In this document: positions 7,857 to 16,263 of the stretch, one piece after another
How the letters are laid out: every line of letters begins with the position of its first letter
Numbering within the stretch: the first letter of the stretch is position 1
Origin: DASWIV01 sp036397475
GTDB lineage: Bacteria > JAJVIF01 > JAPKYR01
Length of the DNA stretch: 33,174 nt
Assembly (NCBI GenBank): GCA_036397475.1
Contig: DASWIV010000148.1
Span: 1 to 33,174, forward strand
Direction: 5' to 3'
Translations under genes and position numbers: made by a program
Notes under the pieces: model-generated
What the model was told of the DNA's origin: nothing
The model's input: only the letters and a program-made list of their open reading frames with translations
The model's database searches: none

Positions 7857-8874
7857 TTTTAAATAGTTCCAGCCTGGACTCCTCGATTTCGACCCACGAA
7901 TTGTCCCCGGCGCCATATGGCGAAATTTCCGGCGCCTGAATCGAACCAACCGACGAAGAGTGAATATTCCTGATCCTGTCGGCAATTTCCCGGATCAACC
8001 CCAGCTCCGATTCATTAAATCCGGATGCTCCGTCGGTGGTTTCTAATTCGTGAAGATAATCCTGGATAATTGCGTCCAATTCAGCCATGTACGATTCATT
8101 TATTGAGCCGTACGATTCCAACTGGTCGAGAACCGCGACTTCGCGCGTGAGCTGATACCTGTCGTACGCAGTGGAATACCTGTTGTTATTCGAGTTCGGG
8201 CTTATTCCAAGATACGATTTCAGCTCTTCGTTCGCCGTATTTCTTAACGCGGCTATCTCGTTCCTCAGATTCGTCTTTTCCTGGAGGTAAAGATCCTTTT
8301 TCTGCGAGTGCACGAGCAGTTCCGGATCGTCCTCGCGGTAAAACAGGACATCGCGCCCTACCGTGATCCACAACTGGTCATAAACTCTCTGCCTGAGATA
8401 CTCGTCATGTACCGATTCGGCAAGCCGCGTCAGGATATCTTCCGCGACGGCAGTTTCTTCTTCCACTTTATCCCACCACAACTGATCGGCTTCATCGAGT
8501 ACCGCGTTCAAACCCTCGGCCGACCCGCCGCCCGATTCGGATATTCCGGACGCGTACTGCATCTGGAATTCGATATCGTCGATTAATCCATTCTGAATCC
8601 TGTTGAATTCATACCCGGCATGACCGGTAACCCCCGTCTTGGAAGAAACTCCAGCTACGGGCGTCCCGGCAAGCTTCTCAAGCTCCGCGCCGCGAGCAGC
8701 CAAGAGGATATCCGTTGCAGCCGCGATATCGAGACTGACAACCTCAATATCGTCCGTCGCGGGAACCGGCGGGGTGACATCGAGAAGGTTCACGACCAGG
8801 ACAACCGCGAAAATCGCTGCCACGAAGATCGTGTAAAGAAAAATTCTCGATATGTCGAACCTTTTTTTCTTCAC
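7849..8874 (-). CDS. Membrane-anchored periplasmic helical protein in the lipid A operon
   Basis: The 341-residue protein is not recognised. It starts with GTG, and this start overlaps the last base of the ompH/skp stop (TAGTG). A basic N-terminus (KKKRFDIS) is followed by a single membrane segment (IFLYTIFVAAIFAVVLVVNLL, about 11-31) and a largely helical periplasmic part. The latter is rich in Glu, Leu, Asp and Arg, with Gln-rich heptads around residues 150-290 (LYLQEKTNLRNEIAALRNTA), which suggests a coiled coil. A short Pro/Gly linker lies near the C-terminus. Its place between skp and lpxD, with overlaps on both sides, implies a role in envelope assembly, perhaps as a periplasmic scaffold or chaperone-like partner. 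That is inference from context only. It could be a much-diverged OmpH relative. Confidence 0.75.
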   Translation of the reverse strand: MKKKRFDISRIFLYTIFVAAIFAVVLVVNLLDVTPPVPATDDIEVVSLDIAAATDILLAARGAELEKLAGTPVAGVSSKTGVTGHAGYEFNRIQNGLIDDIEFQMQYASGISESGGGSAEGLNAVLDEADQLWWDKVEEETAVAEDILTRLAESVHDEYLRQRVYDQLWITVGRDVLFYREDDPELLVHSQKKDLYLQEKTNLRNEIAALRNTANEELKSYLGISPNSNNNRYSTAYDRYQLTREVAVLDQLESYGSINESYMAELDAIIQDYLHELETTDGASGFNESELGLIREIADRIRNIHSSSVGSIQAPEISPYGAGDNSWVEIEESRLELFKND

Positions 8875-9338
8875 TATCCACCGCCGTTAATTCTATCGAT
8901 AACCAGTGGAGTCAGGTTCAGTCCGCCCCACATTACCGAGCCGGATTCCAGGATTATCTCTATCGACTGCGACTCTTCAGCCACATCCGCGGTCGCCTGA
9001 AGGATGTCATCTATCAATGGATTGGTAAGGCGGGTTCTCTCCTGGTCGACCTCAGCCTGAATCCTGTACAGATCTTCCATCATCTGACTGCGCTGTTCCG
9101 CAGTCAGTGTGCTTTGCGACGTGTACTGGTTGAGCTCTTCCTTTCTGCTGTCCTCGTAAACCTGTATCTGATCGAGAACGTTCTGCAGATCGGGATGAGC
9201 CTGAAGCGCGGCCTGGACATCGATGTATCCAACCGACGCGAAAGCCGACTGCGCGCGCACGGGAGCGATTATCATCCCAACCATTACTCCAACTGCAATG
9301 CATGATCCAAGTATCAGTGTCTTTACGTATCCGTTCAT
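8874..9338 (-). CDS. OmpH/Skp-family periplasmic chaperone
   Basis: Skp-type proteins hold unfolded outer-membrane proteins in the periplasm and hand them to BamA. The protein has a signal peptide (MNGYVKTLILGSCIAVGVMV to VRAQSA), then the family's first strand VGYIDVQAALQAHPDLQ. A charged helical tentacle region follows (EDSRKEELNQYTSQSTLTAEQ), and the closing strands are SIEIILESGSVMWGGLNLTP followed by LVIDRI. That closing pattern (a V/I-L-E-x-G-x-V-x-W/Y-G-G segment) is characteristic. I chose the ATG at 9338 (154 aa) because it begins the signal peptide and follows GGTGGAG. A longer in-frame start at 9389 would add a non-signal stretch and overlap the gene upstream. The order bamA-x-skp-x-lpxD is a variant of the common bamA-skp-lpxD order. 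Confidence 0.88.
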   Translation of the reverse strand: MNGYVKTLILGSCIAVGVMVGMIIAPVRAQSAFASVGYIDVQAALQAHPDLQNVLDQIQVYEDSRKEELNQYTSQSTLTAEQRSQMMEDLYRIQAEVDQERTRLTNPLIDDILQATADVAEESQSIEIILESGSVMWGGLNLTPLVIDRINGGG

Positions 9339-9385
9339 ATTGTTGTCATCTCCACCTGTTCCGTGAAATTGTTTTCGGAAACCCC

Positions 9386-10789
9386 TCACAGTGAGAAAAT
9401 CGCCCTGACCCAGAACTCGCTGTTCCCGTTGGTGAAAACTCCACCGGACAGGTACTGCTGGAACTGGTACGTCAGGCCGTATTCACTCATTTCTTTCTCT
9501 TCGAAAATTTCCCCCCGGATCTTTATCTCATTTGAGATTGAATGCTCGATAAAATACTTCGCGTCGTCACGGCGCACATCGTAGCCAAGCGCGAGGAATG
9601 TCCCCGACGATGGCCATACCCCAATCGCTACATCCGAGTACAATTCCGAGTCATTGGTGTAAAAATTCAAATTAGCAAGGACTTCTACCCACTTAGAAAG
9701 CAGAAATCCCAGCCGCGCCTGTACTTCGCTCGAATCGCTCGTCTCATTGCCGAAATCGACAAAGGTCTCCAGGCTCATGTGATACGACCCACTCTCTATT
9801 ATCGCGTCAACCTGCACCCCGGGCTCTTCAGCGAGGACATTTATGTTCACTTTCGAATAAGCGTTCAGCGTTTTGGCAAGCGCGTCGTTGTCTATTACTT
9901 CAACAAGCCTCGATTCAATTTCCTCCGACGCATTGTCGATTTCCGACTTTGGCATTCCGATCATGATGCGGTCCGCTTCCGCGACTATTCGCTCCCTGAA
10001 CCGGTCGAGAATCACATTGTACAAAGTGTGGGAGTACATCCTTGGACGCACGATCTCGACGGGCTCGTCCCTTGGTATCACCGTCACGGTGACCGTTGCT
10101 GCCCGGCTGATGATGTAATCCACACTGACATCGCAGCATGGGAATATCTGTTTGAAGTATTCCGCTTCCCATGCCGTGTGAAGCGCGCTGTTTATAGTCA
10201 GGTCTCTCGACCAGTCCGGCAATGAAGCGAATGTCGGGAGCCCGATCAAACTGTCATAGAGGTTGCTTTCCAGGTCCCCCCGGAAATTGTCCAGCCGGAC
10301 CAGGTACTCTTCGTACCAGAACTGGTTCAGGCCTTCTTCACTAAGGTTAATCTCAATTTCAGACACAGCGTGGGGATCTGTTTCGGTCCATCCGTACGGA
10401 TGCACATAAAAATCGGCCTGAAGCGATTCAGGCGCCACTATCAGATCCAGGTTGTATACGGAGTACCCGCGTGGCTCTATTACAAGATTGATGCCGGATT
10501 TTATCGCGTCTGCGATCTCCGGAAGATTCTGGTCCAGCTCCACATTGGACTGGCCGATATCTTCCAGCACCTCGATCAGGGTCTCCTCAAACAGCGATTT
10601 GAGCTCGGCTTCGACCGCACGCGGAATTCCGGGAGTACTGAAGATTGTAACCGAAATATCTGCGCCTATAGCATCAGAATTGTAAGGGTTGGATAATACA
10701 AGCAGGAGAATCGCTAAAGAGAGGACATTTACCCGGCGGATATATCCGCGACCGCCATCTCTCCTCCGTTTGTTACGATTCCCAATCAT
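9386..10789 (-). CDS. Candidate outer-membrane beta-barrel protein between bamA and skp
   Basis: The 467-residue protein is not recognised. A basic N-terminus (NRNKRRRDGGRGYIRR) and hydrophobic stretch (VLSLAILLLVLSNPY) look like a long signal peptide. Residues about 44-320 are mixed alpha/beta and include a strand-rich part (ISRAATVTVTVIPRDEPVEI) and helices. From about residue 330 to the end the sequence alternates polar and hydrophobic residues in short strands (VQVDAIIESGSYHMSLETFV, WVEVLANLNFYTN, TFLALGYDVRRDDAKYF, KIRGEIFEEKEMSEYGLTY), ending WVRAIFSL. This looks like a small beta barrel of about eight strands with a periplasmic domain in front. Position suggests a role in outer-membrane assembly. 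No ribosome binding site precedes the ATG, although a GGAGGA lies about 25 bases inside the gene, so the true start may be downstream. Confidence 0.72.
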   Translation of the reverse strand: MIGNRNKRRRDGGRGYIRRVNVLSLAILLLVLSNPYNSDAIGADISVTIFSTPGIPRAVEAELKSLFEETLIEVLEDIGQSNVELDQNLPEIADAIKSGINLVIEPRGYSVYNLDLIVAPESLQADFYVHPYGWTETDPHAVSEIEINLSEEGLNQFWYEEYLVRLDNFRGDLESNLYDSLIGLPTFASLPDWSRDLTINSALHTAWEAEYFKQIFPCCDVSVDYIISRAATVTVTVIPRDEPVEIVRPRMYSHTLYNVILDRFRERIVAEADRIMIGMPKSEIDNASEEIESRLVEVIDNDALAKTLNAYSKVNINVLAEEPGVQVDAIIESGSYHMSLETFVDFGNETSDSSEVQARLGFLLSKWVEVLANLNFYTNDSELYSDVAIGVWPSSGTFLALGYDVRRDDAKYFIEHSISNEIKIRGEIFEEKEMSEYGLTYQFQQYLSGGVFTNGNSEFWVRAIFSL

Positions 10790-10826
10790 TAAATTATACG
10801 CTCTAATTCAACGCCGGTTGACGGGT

Positions 10827-12638
10827 TCAGAACAAATGCCCGAAACCGAAAACTATCTGGCTGTCATTATTTTCAAAATCAAACCCGTAATCCAGCCTTA
10901 TCGGTGCCACTCCGAAGAATGAGATCCTGTACCTTACGCCGAGTCCCACTGTGGTAAGCAGATTGCTGAAATTCAGGCTGCTGCCCGGCTCGGCAGCGGT
11001 GCCGGCATCGAAAAATACCGCTCCGCCCAGATTTCCTCCAAGTGGAAATCGGTATTCGCCGTTAAACAGGATTGCTGTGTCTCCCGACTGGGCAGTCTCC
11101 TTGGTTCCTCTCACCGAATTCTGCCCGCCGATCTCGAATCGCTCGAATATCGGAAGGTCCCCGGTCGAACCGCCGTAAAGAACCCTGAAGGCAAGGACAT
11201 GGCTGCTGTGAAACTGCCTTGGAGACAGGTCGGACACATCCTGGGGCGGACTCGATAACGGGTAAAAATTCTTGTACTCGAGAATGTACTTGAACGCATC
11301 GAAATCTCCGCCGAGAAACTGTCCGAACATTGACAATTCGGCACTTGCGACCTGTCCACGTGTCGGATCAAGTGTGAAATCGCGTGTATCATGGGCGATC
11401 TTTGTCGTCAGCGAATTAGCCGCGCCATCCACCAGTCCGTTCCTTAGCCACACCGATTCGTCAAGCTCGGGAACATCCTCAGGGGCAAGTACATTTCCGT
11501 CCTCGTCAAGGAATGTCACATTGCCTTCAAGGAATTTCAGTGTAAGCGCGATCGTTACATTTTCAGATGTAGGCCGGACCACACCGATCGAACCCCCTGT
11601 TCGCTTCAACTCGAATCTCGTCAGAAGGTCGGGATCGTCAGGATTACGGATCCTGTCAGACTCATTAAGGCTGAATATATCAATATTAAAACTCGTTCGA
11701 TGATTATCTATTACGGGATTTGCGAATGTGAACTGAAAATCCGGGCTCGGACCGCCGATCTGCCCGAGTGCCTGCAACTGCTGACCACGTCCGCGGAAGT
11801 TTCTCTCGGCATATGAAATCGTTCCAAGGAATCCTTCGTTCGACGAATACCCGGCTCCAAAACCGATCTGACCGGTTCTCGATTCCGTGACGTTTATCTT
11901 AAGTACGACCTCACGATTTTCATTTAATTCGATCTCAGGACGGATATCCTCAAACAACTGCAGGTTGTAAATTCGCTCGAGGTCGCGACGGAAAGTCACC
12001 GCGTTGAATACCGTACCTATCTCGGTGCGTATTTCACGCATGATCACGTATGTTTTGGTTTTGGTATTTCCCTCGATAACGATATCGCCTATGACACCTT
12101 CGTTCAGCACGATGTAAATTATGCCGTCATCCGACACATCCACATCGGTTATCGTCGCAGCGGTATATCCGTCTTCGCGATATCGCCTTTCAATCGCATT
12201 TACACCGGTGGTTACCGCATTATTATTGATTACACCGCCGGCTTCGATGTTGAACAGGATCGAAAGTTCTCCCGGCGCGTAAATCCCGGGACCTTCCTGC
12301 GTTATGTTCACCCCGACAAAGGTCGGGTTCTCGAGGACGATGATTATTATCTTGACACCGCTCTCGAATGGCTCAAGTATATGCTCGGGCTCGGCCGCGA
12401 ACCATCCAAGAGCCTCTATTGCGGAAAGATCGGCACTCAGCGTGTTTAAACTGAATGTCGTGCCCGCTCTTCCGGTCATCGCCGACAGTATTTCCTGGTC
12501 GGTGACAACCTCGTTTCCGCGAATCTCGATCGCGGTAATCATCAGATCGTCGTCCTGTGCGAACGACATCGCCGGGAATACCAATCCCCATGCGAACAGG
12601 ATCATAGTAACCGGAATGATCAGTTTTCGGCTATGCAT
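10827..12638 (-). CDS. bamA: Outer-membrane protein assembly factor BamA (Omp85, three POTRA domains)
   Basis: BamA inserts beta-barrel proteins into the outer membrane. A signal peptide ending MSFAQ is followed by three POTRA domains (about residues 33-105, 106-180 and 181-253; note MITAIEIRGNEVVTDQEIL and VIGDIVIEGNTKTKTYVI), then a barrel of about 350 residues. The barrel shows HDTRDFTLDPTRG and the loop-6 VRG motif (SVRGTKETAQ, near residue 510), where Thr follows VRG. It ends in FGFGHLF with the terminal Phe typical of outer-membrane barrels. Total length is 603, against about 800 in E. coli, because two POTRA domains are missing. I chose the ATG at 12638; an upstream TTG (12647) would overlap the GAGG sequence. 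Its neighbours (Skp-like and Lpx genes) confirm the role. Confidence 0.93.
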   Translation of the reverse strand: MHSRKLIIPVTMILFAWGLVFPAMSFAQDDDLMITAIEIRGNEVVTDQEILSAMTGRAGTTFSLNTLSADLSAIEALGWFAAEPEHILEPFESGVKIIIIVLENPTFVGVNITQEGPGIYAPGELSILFNIEAGGVINNNAVTTGVNAIERRYREDGYTAATITDVDVSDDGIIYIVLNEGVIGDIVIEGNTKTKTYVIMREIRTEIGTVFNAVTFRRDLERIYNLQLFEDIRPEIELNENREVVLKINVTESRTGQIGFGAGYSSNEGFLGTISYAERNFRGRGQQLQALGQIGGPSPDFQFTFANPVIDNHRTSFNIDIFSLNESDRIRNPDDPDLLTRFELKRTGGSIGVVRPTSENVTIALTLKFLEGNVTFLDEDGNVLAPEDVPELDESVWLRNGLVDGAANSLTTKIAHDTRDFTLDPTRGQVASAELSMFGQFLGGDFDAFKYILEYKNFYPLSSPPQDVSDLSPRQFHSSHVLAFRVLYGGSTGDLPIFERFEIGGQNSVRGTKETAQSGDTAILFNGEYRFPLGGNLGGAVFFDAGTAAEPGSSLNFSNLLTTVGLGVRYRISFFGVAPIRLDYGFDFENNDSQIVFGFGHLF

Positions 12639-12779
12639 TTGCTCCAACCTCGTAGGTCCTCCACGTATTTACACATCGGAAACAGGCATGCGAATAGCGC
12701 CGCGAGCCAATTTCACCGTGTAAGCCGTGCAGCCTACCATTTTTAAAGCCTGTCATTCCAGCAGAATTTAACGCGATTC

Positions 12780-13517
12780 TCATTCAGTGTGCTCTCCAAG
12801 AATCCTCTCGGACAACGACCTTACGACATTCAGCGATATCTTGTCTGAGTCCACCTTTTCCCCGCCACGGACATGTTCAGTCGACGCCATATCGGGCTCG
12901 TCTGCGGTAATAATCACCGCAGGCTCATCGGCAGCGGTATCCACAGGTTCCATGGTATCAGGCACCCGGGAAACTGCCGGAGGGGAATAAACCGTATTGG
13001 TGAATGCAGGATGATCATTGGTTACCGGAGTCTCGGCTGAAGGATCCGCTCCGGCAAGCAGGATTGGATCCTCATTACTTATATCATTGGTTAATTCAGG
13101 CAATATCGAAAAGTTCGGAATTGAACCGGTATCATTTCCTGCTTCCGGCACCGAAGTATTTTCAGCTAACATCGACTGATTAACAGAATCAGGAATTTCT
13201 ACCGCAGGTGCGACTACAGTAAATTTCCCTAACGCCAGTCCTATTACCAGGCACGCTGCCATAGCCCCGACCGTTACGAGCTGCCGGATCGGTAATACCG
13301 CTTTTTTCGCAGTTTTGGATTCTTTTCGCATCGGAGCGACAGTCAACGCGGTCCGCTCCACAACAATTTTGAGCTCAGCCTGTGCGAGAAGGAGAGTCGA
13401 CGACGCGAGGATTCCCTGCCCGTCCGAAAATTGCTTTTCGGCTCGGCCAATCCAGTCGCGCGCGGCAACTAAATGCACGTTGATGTCCCTTGACAATGGT
13501 CGGGGGTTACCGGACAT
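12780..13517 (-). CDS. Single-pass membrane protein with long periplasmic tail, unknown
   Basis: The 245-residue protein is not recognised. Residues 1-60 are predicted cytoplasmic and helical (INVHLVAARDWIGRAEKQF, ILASSTLLLAQAELKIVVE), resembling a small helical hairpin that could bind a partner. A basic stretch (MRKESKTAKK) precedes one membrane segment (about 79-97, LVTVGAMAACLVIGLALG). The periplasmic remainder is a low-complexity tail rich in Pro, Asp, Glu, Thr and Ala, ending in a short helix (ISLNVVRSLSERILGEHTE) that may be a docking element. It is the first gene of the envelope block, 141 bp ahead of bamA, with AGAGG seven bases before the ATG. The arrangement of helical cytoplasmic domain, membrane segment and disordered tail resembles a sensor or tether. 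A function in monitoring the envelope is conceivable but unproven. Confidence 0.7.
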   Translation of the reverse strand: MSGNPRPLSRDINVHLVAARDWIGRAEKQFSDGQGILASSTLLLAQAELKIVVERTALTVAPMRKESKTAKKAVLPIRQLVTVGAMAACLVIGLALGKFTVVAPAVEIPDSVNQSMLAENTSVPEAGNDTGSIPNFSILPELTNDISNEDPILLAGADPSAETPVTNDHPAFTNTVYSPPAVSRVPDTMEPVDTAADEPAVIITADEPDMASTEHVRGGEKVDSDKISLNVVRSLSERILGEHTE

Positions 13518-14122
13518 GATATACCTCTACGCTTAACTCTAATAAATAAAAAAAATGAGGCTCTGAACCAAAAATGCTGCATGGTTCTATCCCTGGCCTC
13601 ATAATAATGTCGCGATCAGTAAAACGTTTTTGAACCGGAATTCAGCTTTTTTTGAATTTTTTTTTACATCCCCCCGGATTGATCAGTTCAGGTGATTATT
13701 CAGCATCACAAATGACCCCATCACTTACCCCACGGTTGACCAACTCAACCCCTTATACCAGGAACAGGCGTCAAATTGCTGGTTTAAAGCGTGACGAATA
13801 TAATGAATATCTTATTTTTTTGAGTTTGAATTACCCTTATGCTGGCAACTGACTAATAACTATGTTGAATTACGTAAGGAAATTATCATTATTAAATTCA
13901 ATATTATAATAACAGTGATCACAACAGCAGGCTTCCCTACGCCATTTCCAGAACCACTTTATTTGCGGATATTGGCAAATCATATAAATCAATAGTATTA
14001 TTTTTAATAATAACTACTTGTTTACTGCCTCAAGATTAAAAATATTGGAGAATATAATGGAATTATGATTATCTTTCGAGTAAATGATTACTTTAGTTTA
14101 GGTGTTTACTATAATATGCCCT
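13518..14122. other. AT-rich intergenic region, 605 bp, no gene seen
   Basis: Apart from a nested hairpin at its left end, this stretch shows only AT-rich sequence with homopolymer runs. An open frame at 13652-13852 on the plus strand has no ribosome binding site and an implausible composition. The promoter for the envelope block must lie in this region, but I cannot pick it out with confidence. Confidence 0.6.
13547..13602 (-). promoter_or_regulatory. Leader hairpin followed by U-run (possible attenuator)
   Basis: On the minus strand, ATGAGGC pairs with GCCTCAT as an outer stem, and GAACCA with TGGTTC as an inner stem. The structure is followed at once by a run of eight T. It ends about 30 bases before the start of the first gene of the envelope block. 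It may be an attenuator in that block's leader or the end of a short upstream transcript. Confidence 0.4.
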
Positions 14123-14674
14123 CTACCCGATCAAATGCTTTCCCATCAATATCAAATCCAGGTACAACCCGTCCAGACATATCTGGTCAACCAGCAATCC
14201 CTCGTACTCAAATCCATTCTTCCTGTACAAATTGATCGCCGGGCCATTTGTCGCGAATACGTTCAATGTTAGTTTCCGGATCCGACCCGTCTCTTTTGCC
14301 CACGATTCCGCTACCCTCAATAATTCGGTACCGATTCCCTGCCTCCTGTATTCCCTGTGCACACTCATCCCGATCTCCGCGGTGTGGCGAATTTTTCTCC
14401 TGCGCCCGCACTCGCATGTGAGAAATCCAATAATCTGGCCGTCCGACTCAGCTACAAAAACTGTCGAGAGTGGATTATCGAGGATCCGTCGCAGGTGCTC
14501 CCTCTCGGTCATTACGTCGAGCACCATCTCGTCCTGGTCCGCGATCGACGACTGCCTGTCGAGAAGTATCTCCCTGAGATAATCTACAATCTTCCTCGCG
14601 TCGGCGGGTACAGCGATACGTATTCGCCATTCGCTGCCGGCGCCCGATTCAGTTCTCTTTTCGAGCTGGGTCAT
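14123..14674 (-). CDS. GNAT-family N-acetyltransferase
   Basis: The 183-residue protein shows the GNAT fold: an N-terminal IRIAVPADARKIVDYLREIL, the strand VFVAESDGQIIGFLTCECG, and IGMSVHREYRRQGIGTELLR, whose R/Q-x-x-G-x-G segment binds the acetyl-CoA pyrophosphate. It then has LTLNVFATNGPAINLYRKNGFEYEG, the usual motif B with the Asn and Tyr seen in RimI-like and related enzymes. The substrate (small molecule or protein N-terminus) cannot be deduced. The gene lies 57 bp downstream of the MFS gene on the same strand and is probably co-transcribed with it, which would fit a resistance or modification pair. The ATG directly follows GAGGAA, a close but workable ribosome binding site. Confidence in the family is high. 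Confidence 0.9.
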   Translation of the reverse strand: MTQLEKRTESGAGSEWRIRIAVPADARKIVDYLREILLDRQSSIADQDEMVLDVMTEREHLRRILDNPLSTVFVAESDGQIIGFLTCECGRRRKIRHTAEIGMSVHREYRRQGIGTELLRVAESWAKETGRIRKLTLNVFATNGPAINLYRKNGFEYEGLLVDQICLDGLYLDLILMGKHLIG

Positions 14675-14731
14675 TTCCTCGGTTAAATAATATCATGAGA
14701 TATCGGAAATTAGGCAGGAAAATCCGGTTTC

Positions 14732-16024
14732 TCATTTATTTTCAACCACTTTTTCATGCGGGAAGAATTTGTTGGCAAGTATCCATACCGTGAATGGGAC
14801 AATTACCATCGACGAAAGTATCCATAGTGTGCCGCTGATCTGAAGCCCAAGGTTCTCGGTCATCCATCCTGTCATTGCCGCACAGATAGCGTAGCCGACT
14901 GTGAAGAACGCGAATTCAGCCGCGAATATGCGTCCCCTGACCTCGTTTGGAACGAGCTGCATCAGAAGCTGAGTGGTAAACACCCATACCACTCCGATCC
15001 CGAAACCATTGATGAACAGGCCGGCAAATACAAGAACAAAGATTGAGTGAAATCCCGCAAGCGCGGTCCCCAGGGCGATACACACGTAACTGGCAGCTAC
15101 CAGCTTTCTCATTAATTCATGATTATCCCCGGTGAATCGCCTTGCCATTATCGGTCCGACCCCGGATCCGATCCCCCATACTGAGAACATGATCCCTGTA
15201 CTTATCGCTCCCCCCTCTCCCATACTGAATATTTTTTCAGAGATCGCCACTATTACGACAGGAATTCCGCCCATGGTGGAAAGATAGATAACCGCTTTAC
15301 TCAGGGAAATGTTCAGAATATCAAGCTTTCCTGCGAGGTATTTCAATCCATCTAAATGCTGCCTGACACCGTCTGAGAATGTACGTCCATCAGCCACATC
15401 CTTTTCCGACGGCAGGTATAAAATACGATAGATAATTATTGCCGATAAGATAAACGACAGCGCATCGACCGTATACGAGGTGTGCAATCCGAACAAGCCC
15501 GCGACCAGCCCTCCAAGCGCCATTCCGAGTGAGTACATCACCGACCATGTCACCGACGATAACGCGTTCGCTGTACCGAGGTCTTTCTGTTCGACTATTT
15601 CCGGAAGCATCGCGTTATATGCCGGAATGAAAAATCCACTGGTGCCATGGAGAAGCCCAAGCAGTACAAACAGGATCCAGATATGCGACGAGTCTTGAAT
15701 CAGAAAAAATCCGAAAACGATAAGCGCGCGAATAATATCTGTCCCTATCAGGATCCTCCGGCGGTTGTACCTGTCCGCAACTACCCCCGCAACCGGGCTG
15801 ATAAGAAATGGCGCGAGCGCACGTACCACAAACAGGTAACCGATGCCTTCCGCCGATCCCGTTAATTTGTATGTGAGTGTAGTTGTCGCTACCAGATTGA
15901 ACCAGTCGCCAAGTAGGCTGATTATCTGGCCGGTCCATAAGAGCCGGAAATTTCGGTTTCGGACTATGAGGCTGGCATATGAAGACAGAGTCCTGCTATT
16001 TTCGATTGATGGAGCTTCTGACAT
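14732..16024 (-). CDS. MFS transporter (EntS/MFS_3-like exporter)
   Basis: The 430-residue integral membrane protein has about twelve hydrophobic segments. It begins NRNFRLLWTGQIISLLGDWF, the characteristic opening of the MFS_3 / EntS-type group that includes the enterobactin exporter EntS and macrolide exporters. The MFS loop 2-3 motif appears as GVVADRYNRRRILIGTD. A second-half loop includes VPNEVRGRIFAAEF, a typical feature of this group. It probably exports a small hydrophobic compound with proton exchange across the inner membrane; the substrate is unknown. The GNAT gene lies downstream on the same strand, and the DoxX gene is divergent on the other side of a 239-bp gap. No regulator is adjacent. 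Confidence 0.88.
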   Translation of the reverse strand: MSEAPSIENSRTLSSYASLIVRNRNFRLLWTGQIISLLGDWFNLVATTTLTYKLTGSAEGIGYLFVVRALAPFLISPVAGVVADRYNRRRILIGTDIIRALIVFGFFLIQDSSHIWILFVLLGLLHGTSGFFIPAYNAMLPEIVEQKDLGTANALSSVTWSVMYSLGMALGGLVAGLFGLHTSYTVDALSFILSAIIIYRILYLPSEKDVADGRTFSDGVRQHLDGLKYLAGKLDILNISLSKAVIYLSTMGGIPVVIVAISEKIFSMGEGGAISTGIMFSVWGIGSGVGPIMARRFTGDNHELMRKLVAASYVCIALGTALAGFHSIFVLVFAGLFINGFGIGVVWVFTTQLLMQLVPNEVRGRIFAAEFAFFTVGYAICAAMTGWMTENLGLQISGTLWILSSMVIVPFTVWILANKFFPHEKVVENK

Positions 16025-16146
16025 TTATTTCTCAATAACAGTTCGCGGGCCCGGTTCGGGAGCGTGCTGTTCGAGCTTTCCGGAATTCCGTAAATGTATC
16101 ACACACAACCCTGTTTGTGCGTGGATTTCCGCCATCAATCCGTAAG

Positions 16147-16224
16147 ATGAACCCGATAATAAAAGGCATTGTCGGATTAACGTTTTTCATTTTCGCGTTT
16201 ATGTGGTTAAATAAACAAATCTAA
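16147..16224 (+). CDS. Possible 25-residue hydrophobic peptide
   Basis: A short frame encodes MNPIIKGIVGLTFFIFAFMW and then LNKQI, a membrane-like helix with basic ends. It lies in the gap between the divergent MFS and DoxX genes, 39 bp ahead of the latter. No good ribosome binding site precedes it, and the region is AT-rich, so it may be chance. Confidence 0.25.
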   Translation: MNPIIKGIVGLTFFIFAFMWLNKQI

Positions 16225-16263
16225 AACTAAATTAATTTATTTTTCACAGGAGATTTTTTAATA

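Noticed and set aside
7857..7985. Longer LpxD N-terminus (43 extra codons)
   Set aside because: The extension overlaps the preceding gene and is Arg-rich with no LpxD similarity. The ATG at 7856 gives the normal length.
9339..9389. Longer OmpH/Skp N-terminus from the start at 9389
   Set aside because: It would place charged residues before the signal peptide and overlap the gene upstream. The ATG at 9338 begins a normal signal peptide after GGTGGAG.
9542..10225. 227-codon plus-strand frame opposite the candidate outer-membrane protein
   Set aside because: The minus-strand gene has a signal peptide and fits the operon. The plus-strand translation is basic and irregular with no ribosome binding site, so it is a shadow.
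13652..13852. 66-codon plus-strand frame in the AT-rich gap
   Set aside because: It has no ribosome binding site, unlikely amino acid composition and no recognisable feature.
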